A stretch of DNA of 64,000 nt from Mesaphorura yosii. Its lineage: Eukaryota > Arthropoda > Collembola > Poduromorpha > Tullbergiidae. The notes beneath the pieces were generated by a model that saw only the letters and a program-made list of their open reading frames with translations, had not been told where the DNA came from and did no database searches. This document shows, piece by piece, positions 31,893 to 42,900 of the stretch (position 1 is the first letter of the stretch; each line of letters begins with the position of its first letter). Position numbers and translations under genes: made by a program. Where the stretch lies: the NCBI GenBank assembly GCA_009869945.1, contig WIXG01000201.1, positions 1 to 64,000 of the forward strand, given 5' to 3'.

Positions 31893-32381
31893 ATGGGAAA
31901 TTGTGCGTCGTGGTGTGCTGGCGAAGATGACAGTTATGCCACGGCAGTGCGACAGACAAACCAGCAGTTTTCTCCGAGTTATGTAAATAAGCAACCAGGT
32001 CCTAGAGGTCCAACGGAGGTAAGATTTTCGTTATTCGTTATATCATAAGGTAATTGCAAATGTCAAAAGACAAGTTCAGATTGGAATCTTCTTTGTTTTC
32101 TTCTGTCACAGACTGACGAGGAAATAAAGAGAAAAGTTCGTGAGGCTGCTGAGAAGCGGTATGCTCAAGACAAGTCGCATCACGGAGCTGCCAGCGGAGT
32201 GCTGCGATATCAGCAGGAACGCCAGCAAAAAATTGACGAAGCCGAAGACCGTGTGACCCGATCCGGAGGAGCTGGACAGACACCACTGAGAGTTAGTTAA
32301 TTCGCCAAATTAATCTCATTAATTCTTTGACCATTGCCACTAACCATCTCAATTCAACTATTTCAGTGGCAACAAGATTGA
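31893..32381 (+). CDS. SVIP: SVIP homologue, small VCP/p97-interacting protein
   Basis: Exons 31893-32018, 32112-32291 and 32367-32381, all phase 0 (GAG/GTAAGA, CACAG/ACT, AGA/GTTAGT, TTTCAG/TGG); 106 aa. MGNCASWC is a myristoylation start (Gly2) with nearby cysteines for palmitoylation, as in vertebrate SVIP (MGLCFPC). The helix EEIKRKVREAAEKR aligns with EEKRAKLAEAAERR of SVIP and carries the VCP-interacting motif, here K-x5-AA-x2-R with Lys48 for the usual Arg. The end PLRWQQD matches the GGLRW end of the family, which supports the tiny last exon; without splicing the frame would end at a TAG just after the exon-2 donor. SVIP sits on ER and lysosome membranes and recruits or restrains the AAA ATPase VCP in ER-associated degradation and lysosome upkeep. 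It is longer than the 77-aa human protein, owing to extra sequence on either side of the VIM helix. Confidence 0.8.
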
Positions 32382-33083
32382 TCTGCTCTGCTCCTATTCT
32401 CCTCAACCTCCTTCTCGCTTTGCACTCGACTGGATGACATGACACTTTGCGGTTCCTGCTAATCACGAAATCAAACACTATCTTCAAGTTCAAAGTTCAA
32501 AGAATTAACTGACTAGACTGGTGCTCCACAAGAGTAGTTGACTAGCGCTAGCGTCTGTCTGTAGAGCTTCTCCGAGTCTTATGATCGTTCTGAATCGTTA
32601 CCTGAATGAAGCATGAATTACATGGACGATTAAGTATATATTTTGATAATCAATGCGTAACTACTTTTATCTTATCTCCAAGTACGTTTTAATGTAGGTT
32701 AAGTTAAGTATTCGCAATTTGCAACTGCTCCTTCCTTCGTCTTCGTATACTGTCACAAATTCTTATTATACATTTTCAGTGTTCAAAATAGTCTATAAGT
32801 TTGTTAACTAATTTACTACTGCTTGTAAATAAATAAAACTTTCGCAGAATAAAATACATCGAAGCCCGTTGTTAATAATTCCTGTTGAAAGTTTGCAGAA
32901 ACGTGTGCAAATTTGTGAAGTCTGTTTTCACGTTCGTTGTTCAGGATTTGGTCTGGACTTGGAATTATGGTTGAAATGCAAATGCAAATACAGACGTAAA
33001 AATTAAACAGCCAGAATTCATGTGCAAACAAGGGCACATTTATTTCAAGGTCATAAACAAAAGTTCCAGCAGCCCGGAACGCT
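32382..33083. other. Tail-to-tail spacer between SVIP and the GGCT-like gene
   Basis: Holds the 3' ends of two convergent genes. AATAAA on the plus strand near 32828 may serve SVIP. AATAAA on the minus strand (TTTATT at 33039-33044) lies 40 bases past the GGCT-like stop codon. No gene seen. Confidence 0.55.
33039..33044 (-). terminator. Polyadenylation signal of the GGCT-like gene
   Basis: AATAAA on the minus strand 40 bases downstream of the stop codon at 33084, a normal position for a short 3' UTR. Confidence 0.6.
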
Positions 33084-33957
33084 TTAACCTTCAATCGTAA
33101 TGGAACTGTACGCGCTTGGAACACCTGCCGCGAGCGTCGCGTCGATCCTCGACGCCATTGGCTCGTAGATGAAGGCTCTACGGGGGTAAAGACGATCGTT
33201 GACCCACGGAGCGTTCCAGCCGACCGTCGAAGTCACGCAGTTCTTGGCGAAATCAGTGATGTTGTATTTGTCCTGGAGTTCGAGGCAGCCAGAAATGAAA
33301 ATGTCGACGTATGACTCGACGATGGGGTACTGTGCATTCGGGGCGATGGTGTACTCGGGCGTGTTGACGTAAATCCAGTACTGCGCCGTCTGGTCCACGG
33401 TGTAGCCGGGCACAAGCGACTGAATGGCGGAAGACGGAACGATCTGCCGGCAGTACCATGCTTCTCTCTCGTCGTAGCTCTGCAGGTCCTGCGCCATGTT
33501 GCTGCTGTTCGGGAGCTGGAAGATGACGCCGTTGAAACTCGCGCTCGGGTCCTCAATGATGCCCAGGAAGGTGGTGCTGAGGCTGATACTCACGCCCTGC
33601 GCGTTCCACTGCCGACTGAAGCCGTGAACTTGCACGGGGATCGAATCGCCTGTGTTGGGGGCTGTGCGCGACTTGCTCGCGTTTTGCATGAGCGAGCCGT
33701 AGCCAACCATGAACTGGTTGGCGCCGTTCGCCGGAGTAGGGTGACATACGGCAGGCGCTGCCGTCGTTGTGGTCGTGGACGGCGTCAAAACCGTCCAAAC
33801 CACAGCGGGTTTAGCGTCCTGCATACGCAATTTAGCGTTTACCGGTTAAGAATGACCTACAATGGTAGGGAGCCTCCTCCAACTCCGCCTGACTTACCGA
33901 TTCGGCCCAAACCGCCAGAGCGGCCACAGTGAAGGTGAAAAATGTGAAGCGAAACAT
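33084..33957 (-). CDS. Secreted gamma-glutamylcyclotransferase-like protein
   Basis: Two minus-strand exons, 33957-33898 and 33818-33084, phase-0 intron of 79 nt (TCG/GTAAGT ... ATGCAG/GAC); 264 aa. Exon 1 is almost exactly the signal peptide (MFRFTFFTFTVAALAVWAES). A Thr-rich stretch follows, then VGYGSLM (58-64), the YGSL substrate loop of the GGCT/AIG2 fold, with VHGFSRQWN after it, the usual second strand. SYDEREAWYCRQI (134-146) matches the D-x-R-E-x2-Y-x-R motif carrying the catalytic Glu. WIYVNTPEYTIAPNAQYPIV and YVDIFISGCLEL fit the later part of fungal and bacterial GGCT-like proteins. Cytosolic GGCTs cleave gamma-glutamyl peptides to 5-oxoproline in glutathione turnover; a secreted form with extra N-glycosylation sites is less usual and its substrate is unknown. 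Confidence 0.75.
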
Positions 33958-35752
33958 GATAACGTGACTGACGACTGATGAGTACTAAACTGCAAATGCA
34001 GCGGGTAAACCGAATGTGGCGCATGTACATCCAAATTCGAGCGAGAATTCGAGTGAGGCGAGCTGACGCAGGTTCCGTTGTGTAAACAGAATCAGAATTC
34101 GTAATTCCGAATAATGAGGCGCAGCAAATCGGGCTCACAATGAAATCCGTCTGTTCGCTCTTTTGTGGTTTCATTTCAGGGTAACAACGAACCATGCTTT
34201 TTGCAACAACGCCCGACCAGACGCGAATTTAGCAAAAGTCAAAGGTAAAAAAGGTGGCATTTAGAATAGTTTTATTTCATCTAACGTGCATGGTCATTTT
34301 AAATATTCCAAGTTCTTAAACTCTAAAACGCGCAGTATTAACAAAAACTGAAGGCAAATTACAAAATTTAATTAACTTGCTTAGAATTTAAGCATAATTA
34401 GGATACACATACGTAAGTCAAGCCTTAGCCGGTCTTTGACATGGTCGGCCGCCATTTTTCATGTAAGACGTAGGCATTAAAAAATAGATCTATTATCAAG
34501 GCAAGTAGAAGGAACCGACTACGAAGGACCATAAATGTACAGTATAGCACGCGTAAAAACTTGATGTATATTATTCTTATTCTTAATTAGCATTCTTTCC
34601 TTTCCAAACTCGCAGTCGAACAAATCGAACGCACTCTCCACTTAAAATTATGTACAATTAAGTACAGAATCGCACCGCACCGTTTCGTTCATCGTACTGT
34701 TGGGGATTCACGAAAATTTGGTGCGCTGTGCATTTTAGCATATAAAAAAGACAAAAACTTTGGAAGCAAAGGCAACCAAATTGTCGTGAATCCCCCACAG
34801 TGCATCGTCTCCATTTTCGCAGTCGTATTTTCTTGTTTATCGCATTCACTCACGATCACACGTTCATTTACTAAAAACCAATGCGAAGAGGGTATCACAA
34901 GTCATTAGAATCATATTAGTGGCATATCCACTGTTGCATCTGAACATGCAACGAACCGAGCGGTTGTGATTATTTATATTAGTTTGGTCTGGCTTCGGGT
35001 TCAAGGCAAGCCAAATTGAGAAAGAGAAAGGAGACGCAAGCAAGTGAGAAGGGAGCGTCAATCGTGCAGCAGAAGTCGCAGCGTCCAGTCGAGTAATCGT
35101 TGAGTTGTCATTGTCGTAGCTCAGTGCAATAAAGTCAGTACGGAACGTCCAGTTAAAGTCAACTAATCTCCGTGTTCCGATTCTTTATTTGTGCATCGAT
35201 TCCTGAGCCACATCCACCAACCCCTTCAGATCCGACGTTAAGTAAGTTCTCTCATTGCTCCCGTGGCCTGCGCCACACATAACTCGATTCGACTCGTTTA
35301 TTAGACCACATATTTAATCACGTCATTCGTTATTAAATTATTTTATAGACACCCTTTCCTTAATTTGTTTGACCTTAACCTTGGAAATATTTGCTAAATT
35401 CAGACTGACTATGGCCACAATGTTCAGTTCTCTTCTCAGCATACGACTCTAAGCATCAGCATAAACATCCATGTTCTAAAACACGTGATACTTTACTTGA
35501 ATGTGAATGTGAAAGCATAGAAAGAAAAGGAGATCATGATTACATGTACATGAATGAACGTTAGAAAGACGAAGAAAGAGTCCGCGTGGCATCTGAAGTA
35601 TAAGCTGGTTAAACACGACCGACCATGAGATTTATGAATACAAGACGCCATGCTTAAAATTAGAGATACAAATATCAAAAGTAAACTAGAAAAATAAATT
35701 ACAGAATTTAACATTTTAGCATGGACCATTTCCACGATTCCACCGGTCGCAA
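33958..35752. other. Intergenic region between the GGCT-like and kekkon-like genes
   Basis: Almost 1.8 kb with no convincing gene. 33958-34200 flanks the GGCT-like promoter. 34260-34700 is AT-rich. 35490-35750 is the 3' flank of the kekkon-like gene (minus strand). A 63-69-codon pair of overlapping minus-strand frames at 34658-34898 has no domain. Confidence 0.5.
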
Positions 35753-36994
35753 TTAAACTTCGGTCCCGTCGTCACCCGCTCTCCCGCCAATTTCCCGTGC
35801 TTCCTTTGCATCGTCGATCAACTCGACCGGTTCTTCCTCCAGCACAGACGCGGGCACGGGCGACACCTTCTTCGAGGGTTTTGGTGGGGGTTTCGGGGGC
35901 ACCTTCTTCTCCGTTGGCGTTGGCGTTGTCGACCCCCGCAGAGGGCTGACTTTGTGGTAAGGCTGGCCTCCATTAAGTCTGGACAGGAGTGGCTGCGACG
36001 TGGCCGTGGGAGACTGCGGTTTCCAGGATCGTGGCAGAGTCGCCAACGGCGTGCCGCCACCGCCTTCCTTTTGGTTGGGGTAAAAGACGCCGCCGCTGCC
36101 TGGAGCCTCCGTAGGAGTGGTGGTCAGGTCTTCATTCTCCTGAATTGGAGCGAAATTGAAGAACGGCGAGCCGGGATTGTGAGGATGAATCAGAAAAGGA
36201 GCGGGTCGGATCGCAGGTGACTTGGACGCATGCGCATGTGGCAACGTTCCGCCACCGCCGTAGAATTGTGGAGTGGAGGGGGTGGAGCCGCCCGCCTCAT
36301 TGCCCAGTCCGACTTTGGTCAGTGACAGCTTGGAGCTTCCGTCTGCCGTCGTTCTTGGACCCAGATTGTCGTACTTGACGTACGGGTAGCCGGCAGTCGT
36401 GATGGAGGAGCCCGTCGGGCTCGGCGCGAGCGGAGTGCCCATGCCGATGCCCGCGTAGTGCGAAGAGTGCTGGCCTGGACTCCAGCTCGGAACCCTCGGG
36501 CGACGAGGCAGCGTGACGTAGCCGGGTCGATGCGCAGGCGGGACGATGGCGGGTGGAGGCTCAGAGGAGAAGGACGCGACGCTGCCGGAGTACGGCGAGT
36601 GCGGTCTGCCACTGCCGAGTACGTGACTGTGATGGATGAGGTGCGGGTGGTAGTGCACAGGGGCGGAGTAGGGAAGCCCGATGGCCATGATCGGATGACC
36701 ATCTCGGTCGTAGAGTTCTGCCGGGTTCAGCTGCTGTGGTGAGTGGATGAGGCGAGTCGGGTCCGGCACGGTGGAGGCCGCCGAGGAGCTGTGCGGCGAG
36801 TCCTGCGCCCTGCGGTGGCTGTCCAGAATGTCCGGGTAGTCCGTCGCCTCCTCCTCTGGGCCGAGATACGATTTCGTGAGTAGCGGAGTGTCTCCGTCAC
36901 CTCCGCCGCCGCCCTGTCTCTCAGGCGAAGATGGATCGGACGTCATTTCGCTACTGCCGCCGTGGAGCTCAACAAGTGGCTGCTGCTGCGTGCC
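35753..36994 (-). CDS. Kekkon-like gene, terminal exon B with PDZ-ligand end
   Basis: Acceptor TGTTTATTTTGACAG/GGC at 36995 gives phase 0 and 413 codons (starting GTQQQPLVELHGGSSEM) to the stop at 35753. Blocks RPGYVTLPRRPRVPSWSPG and YDNLGPRTTADGSSKLSL resemble conserved cytoplasmic motifs of kekkon proteins. Proline-rich stretches (KKVPPKPPPKPSKK) could bind SH3 domains, and the end GDDGTEV is a class I PDZ ligand (T-x-V). This is probably the ancestral tail. Confidence 0.75.
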   Translation of the reverse strand, partial: GTQQQPLVELHGGSSEMTSDPSSPERQGGGGGDGDTPLLTKSYLGPEEEATDYPDILDSHRRAQDSPHSSSAASTVPDPTRLIHSPQQLNPAELYDRDGHPIMAIGLPYSAPVHYHPHLIHHSHVLGSGRPHSPYSGSVASFSSEPPPAIVPPAHRPGYVTLPRRPRVPSWSPGQHSSHYAGIGMGTPLAPSPTGSSITTAGYPYVKYDNLGPRTTADGSSKLSLTKVGLGNEAGGSTPSTPQFYGGGGTLPHAHASKSPAIRPAPFLIHPHNPGSPFFNFAPIQENEDLTTTPTEAPGSGGVFYPNQKEGGGGTPLATLPRSWKPQSPTATSQPLLSRLNGGQPYHKVSPLRGSTTPTPTEKKVPPKPPPKPSKKVSPVPASVLEEEPVELIDDAKEAREIGGRAGDDGTEV

Positions 36995-39900
36995 CTGTCA
37001 AAATAAACAGACATATTCATTAGCTGCTCAGGCCCCGACTGCATTATGGATTTAGGAACACAATTAATTAATTTTCAACATAATAATATTAAGAACAAAT
37101 AGGACGATACTCAGTTTGTGTGTTGCAGTTGCAGCTACGCACGCATCAGCAGAAGTGTGAGGAAGAGAGTCAGAGTTGAGAGAAAGCATGTAAAACGACA
37201 AGAAAGGACAAGTTCTAATTTTTGCAGTCATTTCCGAAGGCGCAACATACGCAAGGCGATTCGCGATTGATTACCTTGGCAGGATTTTAGTCACCTGGAA
37301 TAAAACCTTTGGTCAGAGGCGGCGGAGACGGCATGGCAGCGAAAATTTCGCAAAATCTAACGCAAACGCAAAAGCAGCTGCAGTGTGTTGGTTATGCTTC
37401 ATTTGCACATGCTGCTGCGAAGAAGAAGACGCCAGACACCAGTCGCAGGATGCCGCTGCGAGTGCGACGGTGAAAGTGAGATGAAAGCATTTAAAGTACA
37501 GTAATGCCCAATGAAGTGATTCAGCGGCGATCAAAGCCGTATTTAATGGCAGAGATAAGGCAGGCAGGCAGGCAGGTTTGTCATCGTTCGCAAATGCAAA
37601 TGTGCAAATTTTGTGTTTAGTAAGCATTAAACTGGGCCATCAACCGACTGCGGTCGTTGAGCGCTTTAAGAGTGGTACTAAAGTTTTAGTTTATGTTATA
37701 CTGCTCCTAAAATCAATTAACCTTTCTCACGCACGAACACATGAGCCTTTGCCTTGCCTTTGCGGCTACGGTAATTTGACGACGCTGCTTAATTATCGCA
37801 GGGCGTCCCCCGCCGCCCATAAATTACTTAATGTCTTTTGCTTCTGCTGCTTACTGCCTGCTGCGCCCATGTTTACAATTCACACACTTAAACATGACTT
37901 GTTTCATTTTATTCGCAAATTTGGTTGACGGTTGAATTGCTTGCTGTGGAAATACAAACTGTGACTACGGCTGAAAGTTCGTACAGGCAGTGAAAATGAA
38001 AATGAAAGTCATTAACCTAAAATGATGCTCGTATCTTCTGCGCTGTGCTAAAAACAAATTATTGTTCACAAAATTCCCACAAATTAATGATTAAAACCCG
38101 GGCAAAGCCAACCATTTTGAAATTTTGATGAGATTCGTAATTAATATAGATAGATTTACATTTACGAACGCGCTCAACGTACCGTATTTACCGATTGCTT
38201 ACAAATTACAAATATCACCCCGACGCGATGCGTCGCCACGCGCGAACGACACGACACGCTGCATTCAAGAAGAAAGGAGATTCGAAGGTTCCGTTGACGT
38301 TTACAGTTGATAGCATTTTTCTGGTGTAATTGCATTAAGATTCGAATTCTGGAAAGGGCGGGAAAGGGAAAATTCAGAAACTATACTTAAATTCGAAAAG
38401 TCCGCACGCTTTTAAATTACTTGGCAACGTGTTAGTTTTGTAGTTAGTCGTGTTAAGATTAGTTTAAGCATAGCTTAGCGTAGTTTAGCATAGCGATAGT
38501 AAATATTTAAATATGTATATTTTAAAACTGGCTGATATCCGAGTACTCGTTATAGTCGTAATTGGTGTAGGGAATGTGATGATGTGTGGCTGAGGATGCA
38601 TTGTTGTTGGCGACGACGCCCCCGCTCGACGAGTTATTGTTGGAGGAGCCGTTCGTCTGTGTCTCGGAGTTGACGAAGGAGGTCGTTGGCCCTGAACACG
38701 CATGGGCGTTTGCATGCGCGTGTGCGTGCGTGTGATATGGTGGAACAATCACGCGATTGGTGGGGCTCATCATGGCCGAAGCGGGGAGCGGAAGCATGAC
38801 GACGCTGCTCCCGCCGTTGCTGCTGCTGCTATTGTCAAGAATAATTTGCGCTTTGCTGCTGCCGCACGCGGACGATGTGGGCGAAGCGTGGGAAGTCCCG
38901 TGACCGCCGCCGGCGCTGCTCCGCAGCAACGTGGAGTAGTGAAGCCCCGGCTGCGACTGCTGCAGGTAGCACGACGACGAAGAAGATGAGGAGGGCGGAG
39001 GCACACTGTAAAGTCCCGTCACCGTGGACGAGGACGACGTCGACGACTGCTCGAACGGCAGCTCGCCGCCGTAATTGAATGTGTTGACAATCAGCTGCTG
39101 ATGGTGCAGAGGGTGAAAGTGCTGGTGGAGCTCAGACATTTCGAATTCGGCCGCTGCCTGCGGCAGGCCTTCGTAGCCGTTGAACCGATTCCTGCGTCCA
39201 AGCGTATCGCCACCGCCGCCGTTCATCATCAGCGCGCTGGAGTCGCTGTCGCCGGCAAAGTTCAGCGTCGGGCAACGACAGACTGGCTGGGGCTGCGGGT
39301 GGTTTGCACTGTCTCCCACCATCGAGTTGGCGGCAGGGTGGTTGCTGGCGCCAATGCTGTAGTGCAGCAAGCCGCCGCTACCGCTGGCTCCATGCTGCTG
39401 ATGCTGCGTGGGGGTCGAATTTGGGTTGGTGTAGCGGTCCATCGAGCTCAGCGTGAGCACATTCTGCGTGTAGTGCTGCTGTTGCTGCTGGTGGTGCGAA
39501 TTCGAGATGCGGTGCTGCACCTGCAGCAGCTGTTCTTGAGGCTGCACCTGCAGTGACGACTGCGACGAGTTGTCTTGGCCGTTGGAGCAGTTTTCCTTGT
39601 AGCCTCCTCCACCGCCGCCTCCGCTCGCCGACCCATTAAGCTTTGTTTCACTCTGCAAAAACGAGGTTGCGAAATATTGTGGCATGAAGTAAGAGGCCAA
39701 GACGGAGAGAAAAGCAAGCGGGGCCACTTTTTTGAAAGCAAAAGCTGAAGCGAAGAAAGCAGCAACGACAACATAAATAAATGTGAAGTGAAAGCAGCTT
39801 CGTTGTCTTCTACGCGTACGTAAAAGCCATTTCGTCTTTATTATTGTTATAAAACCCAGGCAGAGAGCCCAACTAAGCGACCGAGCACCGAGCGGGTGAA

Positions 39901-42900
39901 ATGCGAAAGCGTTTACTTAAAAAAGCATTTTCAGTTTTTGGAATTGTTTCAAGATATCATGAAGTTAGTTATTGCCTGCTTTTGCTGGCCCAGCATAAAA
40001 GTACGCGAGTGCTGTGCTGCTGTTCAGGCTAATAATTAATACTTTCCTTGTCTGTTTAAGAAAGCCCAACAACTCATCTTGCTGTTACTTGCGCATCGAG
40101 CCTTCGCCATTCGCCATCTCTGCCCTTCCAATTTGGAGATTCCAAACTGGAGACTCTTAATGGCTCTCTTCGCTGGTCCACAGAATAAATTTAACACAAA
40201 TTGCAAGCAATTGTAGACTGACGTTAAATCTGCTCTTCTAATTAGCATTCACCCGATTTTCAATTTCGGGGAACAAATACAGAACGACCGCAGCGGCGCG
40301 CGTAGTTCTTTCGATTAATTCTTGCAATTTTATTTAAATCCCTGCTCCCTGTTTCCTGTTTTAGCGTGTAGGAAAGAATTTCGCAATAATAAAACTCCAA
40401 TCCGGAGTCCACAATAATTTACTCTTCTTGCATACGTCAATATTGCTCAAAATATTCAAATACAAAATTTCTTGCTGCCAACAGAAAGGTACAGCAGAGC
40501 TTCGCGCAGCGTAGCTGCTAATTATATAACACGTGCAAATGAAGGGAGTCGACACCAGTAGTCAGTCGACGATGGCAAACACAAACAGAAATTCAGCGAC
40601 TAGATTTTGAACGGGTGCAGACTGCACTGGATGATTTCGAAGACAGGATGACATGTTTGCAGAGCGAAATTACATGTTTGTCCGTTTCATAATTGACAAT
40701 TGCATATTTTGAATGCCACAGCCACTCAGCCACGGCATTTTTGCGTCTGCCGCTCCACAATTTAATCCCATCTCTATTTTTGTGAGACGGAAGCGCGCCC
40801 ACCTTCAAACTTGCTTGTGTCTATGCTCTGTCTTGCCCGAATATGCATGTGAAATTACAAGCTTCCAGACTCCATCCCTCCTCGTTAATTAATTTATGAT
40901 GACATTGTTGAGCGCTCAATTAAAAATGCCGCAGCCGCGACTGCCTGCACCTGCACTTAAACACAGGTTGTTGAAAGCGTCAGTGACGGCGGACGGCGAA
41001 TGTGCAAGTGTCAATGCGTTTGTGTACGCAGCTGCAGCTGCCGGATATTCAGAAATAAATAAAAAATTCAGTTGAAACGGAACTGCATCGAATTTTTAAC
41101 CAAAAGAATTAGCGGCTGCAGTGCAGAAGAGTCGAGATTCTATTTATTTCGAGCATGTCCTCCTTTGCTTTCACCCCATGAAAAAGAAGAGTGACGAGTG
41201 AGGAGCAGAGACCTCGAAACCAATTATTTGCTAGCCTTAAAAACGAATGCAATGTAAACAGCCAGCCGACAACCTGTCCATTTGATCCCTGCTGCTGCAT
41301 TTCGTGAGACATTGCAGGAACCGCAGAAGGCACGGGCAGACGTCAAAGTAAATTACTCGAGCTCGAATCCGAAATTGTTATGACAGGTCATTAGAGTTCA
41401 TTGCTGAGGTCCCGCCACGCTACCACGCGAGCACTGAGCACGCGATACGCGATTGGTGCTGGCAAACTCATTACGATACGCTATACGTTGTCTTTGAATA
41501 CATGAAATAGATCTTGTGACATGAATAATAATACGAGAGTCTTAAAAAACCTGCCTGTGCTCATTTCCACAAAAATTTAAATCCATATGAATAAAAGTCG
41601 ATTTGTTTGGCAAAAGAGCGAAGCGGATCGGATCGATCGACCCCACCAGTTTAATTTCGTATTGCAAAGAGCAGCAAAATGCATTGTTTCTCTATCTCGT
41701 TTCCATCATCTCGGGCAATGTAAACAAATACGCACGTGCATGCACACTTTGCTGGAATTGAATTAAAATTAATCCATTTTGCTCTGCATTCATGCAGCAG
41801 GAACTTTAGCGGTTGTTGGAAACGTGCGTACTTGAACTAGTCCAGTTTACACCTGGAATTTCTGACACGAAGGCTTACAGCAACTGAATCGTGCTACTGG
41901 TTTGCTAATGTGAATGCCTGAACCAAATGAACAAAGGAATAATAACACAGCCGGGCAATTTGATGCAGCAACTAAAATGGAAAACTCTGGCCAAGGCCAA
42001 CTGAATAACTCGAAGTCAAACTACGTGACATTGACGGATTCTACTTGAGTTGAGGTGCTCCTGGCTTCTAAAGCTGGAAAAATGAAGTAAATTTGACCAA
42101 CCTTGACGTCCTGCGACCGGTTCGTCTTGACGGCTCGTCTGCGCCTGGAGCAGAAGCAGATGAGCATGATGGCGGCGGTGAGGATGACGAGGGAGCCGAC
42201 GATGCCGAGGAGGATCCAGAAAATGGACTTGTTTGAATGGCCTCCGTGGTCACCGCCGTGCACGCCGACGCCGGCTCCAGAAGGCACGTCTTGGAAGTTG
42301 AGGGTCAGGTTCTTGTCGACGGTCCCGCCGGGGTTCTCGCCGACACAGGTGTACTCGCCCGCGTCCTCCGGCTGCGAGTGGACGATGGTCAAGTTGACCC
42401 ACCGCTCCGACTCGCCGCTGATATGCACCACGTACGTCTTCCGGTGGATCGACGTCGTCGAGTTGTTGACGAGCAGCCCCTCCCGCATCCAGCGGACCTG
42501 CGCGGGTGGGTTCGCACTCACCAAACACTCGAGCGTGATGTCCTTCCCCACGTCGCCAACAATCAGGGCGTCCGTAGCCTGCCCGCTAATCTTCAGGGTG
42601 ATAATTTCGGGTTTGCAGGCAAAGTTGTCGGTTTGCAGCTTGACCCAGTCGAGCCCGGCCAAGTTGTCGGGCTTCTCGCACGTCACGCCCGAGCGGATCA
42701 GCTTCTTCGACATAGCCCAGTCACGAAACGATTTAAGCCTGCAGTCGCACTTCCACGGATTCCCTTCGAGGCTCAGCGCCTTTAGCTTCTCGAGTGGCTG
42801 CAGAATCTCGACGGATATGTACTCGAATCGGTTCCCACTCAAGTCGAGGTGCTCCAAGTACGTCAGCTTCTCGAAGCTCTTCCGGCTGAGCTGCGACACA

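Noticed and set aside
35060-35230. AATAAA followed by a block resembling the end of an LTR
   Set aside because: No second terminal repeat, primer-binding site or element genes were recognised; the resemblance is too general to call a fossil.
42021-42101. Taking the stop at 42021 as the normal end of the kekkon-like protein
   Set aside because: A strong donor (AAG/GTTGGT) precedes it and two in-phase downstream exons encode long tails, one with kekkon-like motifs.
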